64,000 bases of DNA from Oncomelania hupensis (GCA_036898135.1 CM072527.1:28384055-28448054), one strand, 5' to 3'; shown: positions 47,083 to 58,264, counted from the stretch's first letter. Program-made: numbers and translations. The notes: generated by a model from the letters alone, not told the origin.

Positions 47083-47147
47083 ATGCTCCAGTGGACTGCA
47101 AAGATCCGAATCAGGATCACAACTTGGTTGAAAGAGGAATAACCTTA
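47083..47147 (-). mobile_element. R600 copy k, tail fragment
   Basis: ctccagtggactgcaaagat followed by caggatcacaacttggttga, the second R600 subfamily. Confidence 0.7.
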
Positions 47148-47149
47148 TC

Positions 47150-47610
47150 CTATATAAAACGATTCTGATATTTTCAAATCTGGTATAACAAAAGCAGCTC
47201 CTGTTTCCCCTGTTTCTAAAACAGATCCGTCAGTGTAAACTTTTAATTTTCCTGAATATTTTTCACATAAATGATCCCGAACTTCAACTGCAATAAGATT
47301 GGGATTTTGATTTTTTGTCATTACAATAATGTATATCGTAATGTGCTGTTTCAAGTTCCCATGTAGGTATTGGTGATATTGTATCGTTACATAAATTATC
47401 AATATGTGGTATATCTAACTGGATAAGATCTTTAGTATATGTTGCTATTGTTTGAAAAGAGTGTACCTTTTGGGCATGTTTTGAAAAATCTACATACGAT
47501 CTAATAAAAAGCTCTTCATCTGTACTATTGTTTACAGCTTTAGCTCTGATTATATATTTCGCACAAGATAATCTCCTATATTCATCTAAGTTCATAATTC
47601 CTGCAAGTTT
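47150..47610 (-). pseudogene. I/Nimb-like LINE fragment with RNase H start
   Basis: Minus strand from 47595: MNLDEYRRLSCAKYIIRAKA, FSKHAQKVHSFQTIATYTKD and PIPTWELETAHYDIHYC. After a frameshift near 47310 the reading continues NPNLIAVEVRDHLCEKYSG, KLKVYTDGSVLETGETGAA and FVIPDLKISESFYIG. TDGS carries the first catalytic aspartate of RNase H. The fragment stops there, next to an R600 tail piece. It is the same family as the insert at 15200-16703 by shared IPDLK and SFYIG words, but not a copy of the same segment. Confidence 0.75.
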
Positions 47611-48214
47611 ATATGCTTCTGTTTACAATAGTCAGACCAAAAGTTTCTTTTTTCAAGCGCTAATATTAAGCGAACATATTTGTCAACAAAATTACTGTGT
47701 AGTGTATAGGAAAATGACTCCCTGCAATAATGCTGGCATTTTTACACATTTGTTTTTCGTCAACATTGTGATATAGAGCTTACAATTTACATGGAAATGG
47801 TGAATGAAAACAGTTCAATTCTACTTATTTTTTTCTTTTAAAAACAGTTTTAAACAAACATGAGGCCTTATTATGATATTCAAGTTTGTGCTGTTGGTGA
47901 CTGAATCATAAAACAAAACTATTGCAGCATGCCGGAGTGCTAAATTGTATTCATAAATTAATATCCCCCATTGAATAGTGATTAGTGGGCTAAAGAGCGT
48001 TGGTTGTCAATTGAACAAAAGGGAACTTGTGAAAATTTAAAACTGCTTTGCATAATCATAATTATTGTTAAATTCAGTTCAATTTGTAAATATGTAAATT
48101 GTTTGCTTTGGTTTGGTTTTCTTTGTTGTTTTTGTATGATTACTTTTTTTTCTTTTCTTTAACGCTTGTTGTTGTATTATAGTCCGCCCAACAGTTTGTT
48201 TGTTTGTTTGTACA
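47611..48214. other. No recognised feature
   Basis: AT-rich spacer. Confidence 0.5.
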
Positions 48215-48430
48215 TTGCTTAAGGTCCATTAATTCTTTAGAGTTTGTATCAGGACCGTTGGACAGGACAGAGCAATACAACACAGATGACATCAGCTTCA
48301 TGGCACCTCACAGGGATCATGTTTACAAGGTCATAAAATTAGGAGGCGCTGGAGACGCAGAGTATTCACCTCAATTTTTCGAACTCCAGGTTTAAAAAAC
48401 AGTAGGCCTATAAAAGGAAATATAAAAATC
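48215..48430 (-). mobile_element. R600-related copy l, diverged
   Basis: It keeps cattgcttaaggtcca, then cgctggagacgcagagtatt and tttttcgaactccaggttta in R600 order but with many changes. It is probably an older member or a separate subfamily. Confidence 0.55.
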
Positions 48431-48474
48431 TTAAATACTAAACATAGTAATTAACAGGCAGAATGTATTTTAGT

Positions 48475-48722
48475 TGGTGGTATGGTGGCTTTGATGTGGC
48501 CATGTCACAAGATCAAATGGACTATCCAAAATAATCTTACAGTGGACAGTACAAGGTGGGAGGAAGAGAGACAGACAGAAGAAGAGGTGGGAAGATAACA
48601 TTGTAGAGTGGACAGGCCTGAGATTGAGTGATGCCCTAAGAGAGGCAGAAAACAGAGAAATGGAGAGTATTGATTGCCAAATCATCAGTGGTGCCCCCAC
48701 GGTTCACAAGACTACGGGATAG
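48475..48722 (+). mobile_element. Diverged RTE-related 3' fragment (copy F)
   Basis: In broken frames it reads WYGGFDVAMS, GGRETDRRRGGK, WTGLRLSDALREAEN-like and IAKSSVVPPRF, ending cacaagactacgggatagg. It parallels the C-terminus of the RTE family (RWYGHV, GGRRRGRPKKRW, KRSSVVPLRP) but is clearly more distant than copies A-E. Confidence 0.7.
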
Positions 48723-48844
48723 GTGAGGTGGTGAAGGTGATGGTGGCTTTATTCTGCCATATGGCATTAGTATTTGCCTTTTTCTGCCCTGTTAATTTCT
48801 TATGTTTTTTATTTAAGATATTTATATTTCCTTTTATACTGTTT

Positions 48845-48894
48845 TCGGTGGCGGGATGGCGTCTTTTCTGTGGCGGGATGGCGTCTTTTCGGCT
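48845..48894. repeat. Two outlying 22-bp GC-rich units
   Basis: Two copies of ggtggcgggatggcgtcttt plus tc, about 140 bp before the main array. Confidence 0.9.
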
Positions 48895-49033
48895 AAGTCC
48901 AAATCCCGCTCAAGATGTGCCCATCCAGGTTGTAGATAGGGGATTTGGATGGGATAAAGTGCAGCAGGATCAGGGAGGATAGGGCACTGTAGATCGTAAG
49001 TTGGATGGTCGTAAGTTCAGAACCAACGAAGAT

Positions 49034-49252
49034 ATGGTGGCGGGATGGCGTCTTTTCGGTGGCGGGATGGCGTCCTTTCGGTGGCGGGATGGCGTCTTTT
49101 CGGTGGCGGGATGGCGTCTTTTCGGTGGCGGGATGGCGTCTTTTCGGTGGCGGGATGGCGTCTTTTCGGTGGCGGGATGGCGTCTTTTCGGTGGCGGGAT
49201 GGCGTCTTTTCGGTGGCGGGATGGCGTCCTTTCGGTGGCGCTTTTCGGTGGC
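49034..49252. repeat. 22-bp GC-rich minisatellite (~10 copies)
   Basis: ggtggcgggatggcgtcttt plus tc at an exact 22-bp period (49036, 49058). Copies are almost identical. All three + frames stay open because three units (66 bp) contain no stop. Confidence 0.95.
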
Positions 49253-49481
49253 GGGATAGGATTAGGGTTAAGGATAGGGTTGGGTTATGGTTAGGGTTAG
49301 TGTTAGGGGGTTAGGGGGTTAGGGTTGAGGTTAGGGTTAGGGTTTAGGGTTAGGTTAGAGTTATCTTCAAAAAATGGACAAATTTGTAAAAATGTCAAAG
49401 TAACGTATGTAGAGTTTCATGCAAGTCATCACAACGGCGTTTCTACACGGTTGTGTGTGTGTGTGGGTGTGTGTGTGTGTG

Positions 49482-49515
<34 letters not shown>

Positions 49516-50010
49516 GCTAGATAGAAACGACGTTACTCTGACATACACTTGAAACTGTACGTACTTTGTTTTCACAACCCCGTCATTTTGACGTCAAAAC
49601 AGTGTTCCGTTAGGGTTAGGGCTGTGTTAGGCTTAGAGTTAGGTCAATGGTTAGGGTTAGGGTTAGGTATAGCTTCAAAAAATGGAAAATGTCAAAATAA
49701 TGTCAAAATAATGTGAAGTGTGTCAAAATAATGTATGTAGAGTTTCACGACAGTCATCACAACGTCGTTTCTACAGAAATGGGTGTGTGTGTGTGGGTGT
49801 GTGTGTGTGTGTGGGGGCATGTAGAAACGACGTTACTGTGACACACACATGAAACTCCACATGGTTTCTTTTGACTTTTTTGGAAGGCCGCCCTATTTTG
49901 ACGTCAAAATAGGGCTCAGTTGAGTTAGAGCTGTTTTAGGATTAGGGTTAGGTTAAGGGTTAGGGTTGGGGTTTGGGTTAGGGTTAGGGTTAGGTTAGCT
50001 TCAAAAATTT
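49253..50010. repeat. TTAGGG-like tracts alternating with hairpins
   Basis: Degenerate (TTAGGG)n occurs at about 49258-49368, 49609-49672 and 49917-50003. Between them lie two copies of a hairpin unit: left arms 49411-49447 and 49733-49778 (tagagtttca...gtcgtttctaca), a (TG)n loop, and right arms 49521-49560 and 49821-49863 (tagaaacgacgttact...tgaaact). A palindromic ttttgacgtcaaaa follows each. The unit therefore reads as a tandem array of about 330 bp, 2.5 copies. Confidence 0.8.
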
Positions 50011-50560
50011 GAAAAATGTGTGTGTGTGGGGGAGGGGGAGGAATGTCTGGAAATACATTTGAATGGCTTGCCATCTTGTTATTTTTATATTTAGGATTCA
50101 GACTCCTTTTTAACCGTCCTGTTATTGAAATCCGCGGTACATCAAGTCCCCTATTCGCTCATGTGACGCGGGACTTTAATCTACCTATAGCCTGGGGGAC
50201 CTAGAAAAAAATATGCTATGACCCTAAACAAATTGTTATAGAAAAGATTTTCACTGCATTATGACGGCACGATCAGTCGCTACTTCCCATAAAAAATCGG
50301 ACACAGTTGGTGCGCGGCATACTTTTTAGGGGCTATTTAAAGGTCACGGTCAAGGTCACTGTCCACAAAAATCGTTAGAACCCTATCAAGTAGCACCTCG
50401 TTTGAAAGGTAATAAAAATGCATTGTCGAAAACGTTATAATAATTAACGATACTTTTAATTGGTTAAAGTTAATGATGTAGAAAGTTATGTATATGCTCT
50501 ATGAGACAACAGATAAAATAATAAAGTGAACAATATGAACATATTAATTACACTGCAAAC
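50011..50560. other. No recognised gene
   Basis: It includes aaaggtcacggtcaaggtca at about 50340, a word common in dispersed non-coding families of lophotrochozoans (recollection, not checked). Confidence 0.4.
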
Positions 50561-50599
50561 AATTGTACTATGTAGTCAGTTTCTTTAACTTAATATGAT

Positions 50600-52155
50600 A
50601 ACGCAAAACCACACAAGGATGACTGAACATTTGTGTTCCAATCCTGCTACACTTCATCGGGATGGGGTGGGGGAGTGTTGCAGCAGCTAAGACCCCTGCA
50701 CTCCTTGCAGGCAGGAGAACAAAGAAGCCTGTATCTCCTGCATGAACAGCTGGATTGGGCATCACAATTTCCCGAGCATGAGCATCGGATTATCTTCAGC
50801 AGCTTTGGTAGAGCAGCAGGAAGCAGGGTTGTACCTGGCAGTAGCATGCTGCCCTACAGCTTCCATCCACATGTTGTTGGGCATGCGTCCTGCTGCTTGC
50901 GCATTCACTCTTGTACTTGCCAGTAGACGCGATGACTGTGAAATCGTGCAGCCGCAGACGTTGGGTGCAGCGTATTCACCTGAACAGAGGTTGTTCCAAG
51001 GGCCACTTTCCTACAGAAGGTGCGATACCTCAGTTCGTCTATTCTATCATGTTCTTTGCCACCATATAGGAGTACAAGGGCTGTCTCTCCTGCTGCTTCT
51101 ACTTCTGTCACTGAAGATGCCTCCAGAAAAGTTTTGGCAGCCTTTTAAAAGCAGGTGCTGGACCTCAATTTTGTGAGATCTACAGCCTTGCCAATGCCAA
51201 AGGACCTGGACGTGATGTCACAACCTGTAATGGCCTGCAGAACTAACATGAGATGACGTAGCGGGAACCAAAGGACATCAACAAGTCGTTTTATGTCCCA
51301 CACTTTCTTCTTTTGCTGTTGTTTGTCTGAATAGAAGTAGACATCATGGTCTTCGGCACACAGGTAATATATCAACAACACTAACAGGTCCGTGTCTTCA
51401 CCTACCACGGCCGCGCTCTTGTGTTTAGCTGCCTGTTGAGCTGCCAGGACAATCTGCAAGTCAGCGTCTGACTTCGCTTATATGACTGTGCATGTCCGCT
51501 CCAAGCATGAACCAAGGAGAGAAATAAATCTCTGCTTGTTCTCCTTGTGTGCAAGAAATACTTCCTTAGTACACAGTAGGGCCATGTCAGGAGTAAAATG
51601 AACCGGTACTCCTTTCATTCCTTTTGTGCGTCTTATATAAGTCTTATGCTTGGTTGAGGGTCCAGACCCATATCCATCAAAGACTACCACGGCATGGGGA
51701 TATTGGCTATTTACATAACTGACTTAAAAGTCAACAATGCTTTGGAATGTGGAGCCCCGCTTCCAGGGTGCTTGTACTCGTTGTAGTAAGGAACCTCCGT
51801 CCACAACATACTGGAGGTCACGGGGTAGAGAACACATGGGAGGTTCAGACACCATCTTCCACAGCTCATCGGCTAGTGATGCCTTGTTTGGTAGTCTCAT
51901 TATTTCTGGAGATTCAAACAAAGATGATGGATAACTGCATAGCTCGTATTTGAATATTTCTTGTTCTTCCCCGCTCATTTGACCTTGTGATGCAGTAATA
52001 AACCGTTGAAATAGCAGCTGTGCGTTGATGTTGACGGGTGCTTCGACCCCTTTATTCGACTGCCTGGTGGCCAGATTCCTGACTTGTTCTTTCCTTGTAA
52101 ATTTAAGCTCACCAGCATTCTGTCCCTCTAATGACCGGATTATCTGTTCTCCAAT
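50600..52155 (-). pseudogene. Unknown multicopy-family protein, C-terminal part
   Basis: It continues the gene from 52160 downward. In order: IRSLEGQNAGELKFTRKEQV; PVNINAQLLFQRFITASQGQ; FKYELCSYPSSLFES; LQYVVDGGSLLQRVQ (51724-51978); VVVFDGYGSGPSTKH (51478-51690); AAVVGEDTDLLVLLIYY with D-T-D at about 51388-51399; and LQAITGCDITSRSFGIGKA. The GEDTDLLVLL...GCD arrangement resembles PIN/FEN-like nucleases, which is an inference. The last segment (50647-50847) has ten cysteines in 35 residues (CSCSGNC, CSC, C, C, C, CC), a CXC-type zinc-binding pattern. In-frame stops near 51722, 51478, 51145 and 50905 make it non-functional. It appears intronless. Confidence 0.7.
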
Positions 52156-54560
52156 CTTTTTTTTGCCTCTTGGGCGTTAACAGTGAGGTCAGCAGTCACT
52201 CCTGTGGCAATGTTTCTGAGCGTAGGGTCTTCCGAAACTGGGCTCCTTTCTTGAAGATAGGCGCCTATCTTGACCATATCTTCCATATCTTTCTGAACTC
52301 TTGCTTCTCCAAGTTCTGCATGCTCATCACTCGTTGCTCGCCGAGTACCAGTCAATTCCTGCATGGCATGGTTAATACCGGCACATGCAGGCAGCGACAG
52401 CACCCATTTTGCTCGCTGAGCCTCTGTGATACATCGGGTTCTCGTAAGACCTGTGGTCTTCGCACTGCGCATTAGGGTCTGTTCAATAACAAGATCAGAG
52501 GATAATCCAGCCCAATACCTGTCAGACCTCCGAATAACATGGTGACCATCCATGAAGCTTTTAAAGACGTTGGGGTTCACTTTGTCCAGCTTATTCATCA
52601 TCTGTAGGTACAGGTAGACTGATTTGGCATAGAGGTTGTGCCCAGTGGCTGCTAAGTACGGCAACATCTCATGCATGGTTGACAAGTGAAGCAGCCAGTT
52701 ACCAGTTCTCTCAGCCTTGAGAAATCGCTTCAGAATGTCAACTGTTGTCATATACTGCAGCCACAGCTGGCATGTTTTTCTGGTTAGACCAAGTGACATT
52801 TTCTGTCCGTGAATCCGTTTGCTCATACGTTCCAAGCAAGGGCTGTCTTTCAGGTTCTCTGCTGTTATTTCGCCTTTGAGCAGTTTGGCATGAGTGTGAA
52901 CAACAGCATTCATGTCTTCAAAGTCGTTTACCGCCTCTCCCAACACTTCTGGCAGATGAGACTGGACAGGTTCCCAAGGTACATCACAACGCCTATCTAT
53001 GTCACTGCTTGATGCTCCATCAATAAGTACAACAGAGGCATCAGTGTCCTGAGCATCGTTGCTGTCGCTGGGTTTTGGTAATTTTGGAAGAAGGATTTGC
53101 AGAAGGTCTGCAATAAGAAGGGCATGCAGGGCCGTGTCTATCGTGATGTGTGCACGCACTGCACGCTCCACTGCATCACCATTTAAAATTGCTGACACTG
53201 AATTTGGGGCGTACACAACACTAAACAGACATGACTTTCTGTAAGCCAGAATCTGCCATAAGGTGGCCAGTGCAAGCCAGAAAACTTTTCTGCAGATGGA
53301 AGGGTCCAAGTCGCAAGATGATTGACCTAAGATGACTTTCTTTCGGTTCACTTTGTATCATGTCAAGAGCCTTCCATCAGAGAGGCTGGTCAAATGTCAG
53401 AACTGCAGTTTTGTTGTTTCTTTTTGCTTCAGAACAAATATAGTGCAGAGTGGAGAGTATGCATGTTCTGTTTGTGGGGTTAAGGTCGATCATGGGTAAA
53501 AACAGAACAGAGGACTGCTCAGGAAAAGCACCTTGGTGTACAGCCTGCATTACTCCAGACCAAGAAGGTCTGTCTGGCTTAAGCAGCCAGCAGGACTTCC
53601 AGAGTAACTCAACTTCCATTGTTGGATCCTGCACAATTTGTGTTTCAAGTCTTTCCAGCTTGAGACTTTTCAGACCACCTGTTTCTTCTCTGTTGAAATA
53701 TTTGATTTCAATTTTAGCCTTTCTTACTATTTCTTCAGATCTGATGTTAGTTCGTCTCTTAACCATCAGCTTGCCATGCATCATTGGCGTCACAGTGGCG
53801 ATGATTCCCATCCCATGGAATGTGTTGTAACCGTCAATGGTATTAGTGTTATGGTCCAGATTGTCGGCCATGTACTGTGCAAAATGGCCATCGGGAAAGG
53901 TAGTGCTCTCAGCATGGGTTGGGAAAATGGCTGGCACTCATTTCACAAATCTTTATTTCGTCGTACGAGGAAGAAAATCCAAGTGCATGAAGGTTTTCAT
54001 TAAAAAAAACTTGGAAGCAAAGAGATGGTGCACCTGCATGCCTAGTCCCAGAGGCAAGGGACACAAAATTATCCTTGGGCGAGCTGCTTACATTATTACT
54101 TGTCCAACTGATGCAATTTTCAGATCCGCTTTGCCACAGAAGATAATGCTCAACAGTAGCCTTAGAGACTCTGGAACAAACTACAAATTAAAGCTTAATG
54201 ACTCAATGTCGTCCTGACTGGGGTATGCATCACGTGACGCTGCTACAGACTTAATGTCACTTTTAATAAGCTCTGCAGCTGCCTTGAGTATCTGTATCCT
54301 CTGGGCCTCCTCGTCGTTACCTTGTCTGGCATAAAACGAGTGCAGAATAGAAGATGCAGTTTTTTTGCACGTAACAACGTTAGCCTTCCCATCCACACAG
54401 TCATGTGAATATAACGTCATCGCCAAAGTTTCTTTAATTCGTGTTTCATCTTGGGATGGCTGTATGCTTCATCCCCTCCATTGAGATCATTGATAGTTAT
54501 CTGTTCATCGTCATTTTCTTCAAGAAAACGCTCAACTTTCTGAAAGGCCTCAGCCAAGGT
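52140..54560 (-). pseudogene. Unknown multicopy-family protein, central part
   Basis: Read downward from 54560: VERFLEENDDEQITINDLN; then DEEAQRIQILKAAAELIKSD, IKSVAASRDAYPSQDDIE (54181-54426); a stop; ARPRIILCPLPLGLGMQVHH; FAQYMADNLDHNTNTIDGY and NTFHGMGIIATVTP (53848 onward); SSVLFLPMIDLNPTNRTC; TAVLTFDQPL with a stop at 53377; KALDMIQSEPKESHLRSII; then a 403-codon open frame (52140-53351) containing LNGDAVERAVRAHITIDTAL, TGNWLLHLSTMHEMLPYLAA and GHHVIRRSDRYWAGLSSDL. Frameshifts fall near 54430, 53230 and in an A run at about 52152. I know this protein type only as an uncharacterised, repeated gene in cnidarian and molluscan predictions. Spaced aspartates (DNLDHN, FDQPL) could be catalytic, but that is not shown. 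Confidence 0.7.
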
Positions 54561-55144
54561 TTAATTTTTTCGGCGGCAACGTTTTGCTTGCTGATTCTGC
54601 TGATCTGGAGCAGTTTCCCGAGGTCTCTTCAATGACTGAAATCGACTATTACAATCTTTGTGATACACTGCATCTGTAGCAACTAAATCATTAACAAGTT
54701 CCAGTCTTGCAGTGACCTTTTGTGCCCAGTCATCATTACTGCGCTTTGCACAAGCCATGTGAAGAGTTTCTTTATATTCTAATGTTCGAACTGTATACCA
54801 CTCATCTTTTGGTTGTAGACGCCTTTTTCAGTTTTGTCTACAGTTTTTGAACAAAACAAACAGCTGTTCTTGAAATCAAACTGCGCTGTGCTTGACCTAC
54901 TAGACCGTGAACTTGATTCTGAACTAATGTTGTTCATGTATGTCTTTATACTTTTTTTGTTAGTATAGTTGTGACGACAAGCAACGTGTACAAAGTCACC
55001 CTCAGTGATCTCTAATGAATCTTCTCTTGTTTTTCTAGCAAGCAAAATACTAGATTTTTTTTTTGGTCGGATAAATGATGGCGTCATCTTGGTTCCTTGA
55101 TTTTCGGCAAATGCCGCATACAGCTTCAGAAACCCTGGTGACAA
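54561..55144 (-). pseudogene. Unknown multicopy-family protein, N-terminal zinc modules
   Basis: Segment 54779-55144 reads SPGFLKLYAAFAENQGTKM, TPSFIRPKKKSSILLARKTR, EGDFVHVACRHNYTN and then FKNSCLFCSKTVDKTEKG. After a frameshift near 54785, 54561-54758 reads HMACAKRSNDDWAQKVTARL and TDAVYHKDCNSRFQSLK, then RRKN and a stop. Two modules are visible: the end of one (HVACRHNY) and a complete one (CLFC ... YHKDC), likely C2HC zinc-binding. The start of the first module is missing; a cag/G junction at about 55133 suggests an upstream exon. No credible ATG is present. Confidence 0.65.
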
Positions 55145-55205
55145 TTATTACTAAACAATCTAATAACTGAATTCTTTGAGCTTATCTATATAAGACTAAA
55201 TCGGA

Positions 55206-55296
<91 letters not shown>

Positions 55297-55640
55297 TAAT
55301 GTATATAAAATTTTGACATTGTTTTGCCTACCATACATTCACGTTTTAGTAGCCCTGGTAACAAAATATAAATTACTATAAAATCTAAGAAATGAGTTCT
55401 CTGATCTGAGCATATTGAAATAATACTAAATCGTAAAAAGGAGAGAGAAAAAATATATAATTATTACATTGTTTCGCCTATTATACATATTTATACTTCA
55501 GAAACCCTGATGACAAAATGTATTTTTTTTTTTAATCTAAGAAATGAATTCTCTGAGCATATCGACAAAAGACTAAATAGAAAAAAAAATAATGTATACA
55601 AAATTTTGAGATTGTTTCGCTTACCATACATTCAAACCTA
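55120..55640. repeat. Three diverged ~150-bp direct repeats with (TAA)n insert
   Basis: Each unit begins with the cagaaaccctggtgacaa-type boundary (55121, about 55350 and about 55498) and contains tctaagaaatgaattctctg and attgtttcgcctaccataca. A (TAA)n tract of about 85 bp (55208-55293) is confined to the first unit. The first word of the unit is also the putative intron/exon boundary of the N-terminal zinc segment. Confidence 0.7.
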
Positions 55641-56674
55641 TTGTTCTCTAAACACCGCCAGTTCGGTAAAACAAAGGTGTCAAAGGTCAGAATGACGGCA
55701 CCTGCGACCCACTTTTGTGGAATGCATGCAGTGCGATGTGTGGTAAACGAACAGCGTCAAACATGGAAAATAACGATTTGCAAAAATTATTTTAATATAT
55801 TTCCCCTACGTTCCTGTGGGCCGATTTTGAACCATAAGCTAACCCAATTATTCTCTACCCGATGCACTAAGTTTTGCTTCTATAACAATTAGTTTTGGGT
55901 AGCCGATTTCCCCCTCTAGAGTACTACCTAAATCCTCGGTAGAACCGCTTTAGTTGGAGTTGGATACTTGAGGGATGGTGGTTGTACGGTAGCCTACCGC
56001 TGATACAGAAATTACCTCTAGACTCGTCATATTGACGGTTCAATGTCCATAGGCCTACTGCATGGTACCGATAAGACAAGGGTCAACGGTGATCGCTCTC
56101 TCCAACAGTGAGTGTGCCAAAGCCGTCAGCTAACTTATCCACGATCAACCATTGAAAGGCGTTCAATGAACATGAAATTGATTGATCAAAAGTGAACAAT
56201 AATAAAAGTCACTTCAGCTGTGGAAGTGGGTTGGCAATAGAACGATATTTGGCGAGGATCAACGGAGAACATCCTCATCTGTGTTGACGTGCGTAAGCTG
56301 TTGGAAAGTAGACAAACGTCTTCTTGCCCCTTCAACACTCATCCAAAGCGTTGGTCATCGTTGATTGTCGCATTTCATAGCCATTGAACAGTCTTTCAAT
56401 GCCCGATGGTGCGTGTGTGAATGCCTTTATGGTACAAGAATGAGCTCTGAGAACGATCGCATTTCAAGTTAGTAGTCTCGCCTGACGAAAAAGAAATGGA
56501 GGTTGCTGCTAGCTCTTGGATCATACTAGATGCAAACGTCTGGTTAGTTTTAAATATATTACAATCGCTATGAATTGTTATGTGTGGTATTGTATTGGTA
56601 CCCACAGCTCAAACCTCTCTACACGTAGGCTTTGGAGTGCGTGTTAACTATGACGTCATAAACCATACATCAGT
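55641..56674. other. No recognised gene
   Basis: Unique sequence with short ORFs; no element ends recognised. Confidence 0.5.
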
Positions 56675-56890
56675 GTTTTATTTATTTCTTTATTTTATTT
56701 ATTTATTTATTTATTTTATTTATTATGTTTATTGATTAATTTTAATTTTATTTATTTTATATCTATTTATTTTATTGATTGATTTTGGTTATTGATATTA
56801 TGTATTGATTTTTGTTATTGGTTTATTTTCTTTTTTTAAAAATAAATTTATTTATTTGATTTGATTTATTTGACATTAATTAATTAAATT
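56675..56890. repeat. (TTTA)n-like low-complexity tract
   Basis: Degenerate ttta/tttga tetramers over about 215 bp. Confidence 0.9.
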
Positions 56891-56989
56891 TATTGCTACA
56901 CGCCTTTCTTTTGTGGACGGTTGTCAGGTCTGCTTTTTTTACAATTGTCAATATGTGAATTGTACTTTCCTTTCCTTTTGTTTCTCTTT

Positions 56990-57310
56990 CTTTTTTCTAT
57001 ATTTTGTACTCTCCTCCTCCTTCTACTCTTTATTCTTCTTCTTTTTTCATCTTCATCTTTTTCTTTATTTCTTTCTTTCTCTTCTCCTTTTTTTTGATCT
57101 TCATCTTTTTCTTTCTTTCTTTCTCTTTTTCTTCTTCTTTTTTCATCTTCATCTTTTTCTTTCTTTCTTTCTTTTCTTCTTGTTCTTCTTCTTGTTCTTC
57201 TTGTTCTTCTTGTTCTTGTTCTTGTTCTTCTTCTTCTTCTTCTTCTTCTTCTTCTTCTTCTTCTTCTTCTTCTTCTTCTTCTTCTTCTTCTTCTTCTCCT
57301 CCTCCTCCTC
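56990..57310. repeat. Pyrimidine tract with (CTT)n core
   Basis: It contains ttcatcttcatctttttctt three times at about 40-bp spacing, then pure CTT for about 70 bp (57225-57296). Confidence 0.95.
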
Positions 57311-57501
57311 CACTTCCTAGTACGCTGTGGCTTTAAATCAGAAGGCCGTTGGCGATAAGGTGAATAATTAATTAGGTGTTAAACTGCCGTTCCCTCCTGA
57401 CCCTGATCACCTCAATCACAATCAACTCAGTTCAGCGAGAATCGATAGCAAAACGGAGAATTAGTTCCAATAGTTGCATAGTTCTTAAGTAGGCCTAATA
57501 A

Positions 57502-58225
57502 TATAAATATAATAATATAATAATGGACATTTATATAGCGCTATTACTTGTCTTTTTATAGACAAGCGCATAGCGCTTTACATGAAAGGAAAGAAACAAA
57601 CATGAAACAACTTACAATATTGCATTAGAAATTATACAATGAGAAAAAAAATAAAATAAAATAAAACCAAACACACAAAATCAAACAAAATACATAAAAA
57701 GTTAACTTTCTGCAAACAAGTCATCACAATCACAGCAAATCCACAAGCATAGCCAAAAGCAGAACAAATATGAGCTGCGGCTAGGGTCTATAGAATGAAG
57801 GATTTAGTCAGGATAGTAGAGTTTGAAGAGGTGAGATTTTAGAGCTTTCTTGAATGAGGGTGTGGTCTGCTTGTGTCTGATGTTGGCTGGAAGAGTGTTC
57901 CATTGTCTGGGTGCACAATAGGTGAATGCCCGTTCTCCGTACATTTTGGTGTTGGTTTTTTGAATGCAGAGTGTGCGAGAGTCAGAAGAAGAGCGAAGAG
58001 TGCGAGAAGGGACATAGACTGACAGCAGATCTGACAGATATGAAGGGCAGGTTCCAGAGAAGAAATTGTGGCACAGTACGGACAGTTTGTATTTAATGCG
58101 GGCCTCTATGGGTAGCCAATGAAGCTTACGGAGTAGTGGAGTGATGTGATCGCGCTTTTTTGCCCTAAAGACTAGCCTAGCAGCACAATTCTGGACTTTT
58201 TGAAGTTTGTCTATGAGATGACTAC
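57502..58225 (-). mobile_element. L2-like LINE, 3' fragment
   Basis: Minus strand from about 58222: SHLIDKLQKVQNCAARLVF, KKRDHITPLLRKLHWLPI, RIKYKLSVLCHNFFSG, CPSYLSDLLSVYVPSRTLRS and GERAFTYCAPRQWNTLP, ending FKKALKSHLFKLYY and a stop at 57804. The 3' UTR ends in tagcgctatataaatgtcca plus ttattatatt. Protein motif order matches the L2-like copy at 28588-29620, but the sequence differs, so they are separate families. The frame is intact but 5'-truncated; the upstream ORF extension is a (GAA)n artefact. Confidence 0.85.
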
Positions 58226-58264
58226 ACTTACTCCCTTTGTTGGTTACACTATTGGATGGACGCT

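Noticed and set aside
49253..50010. True telomere end
   Set aside because: TTAGGG tracts are short, degenerate and interrupted by hairpin units, with kilobases of other sequence on both sides.
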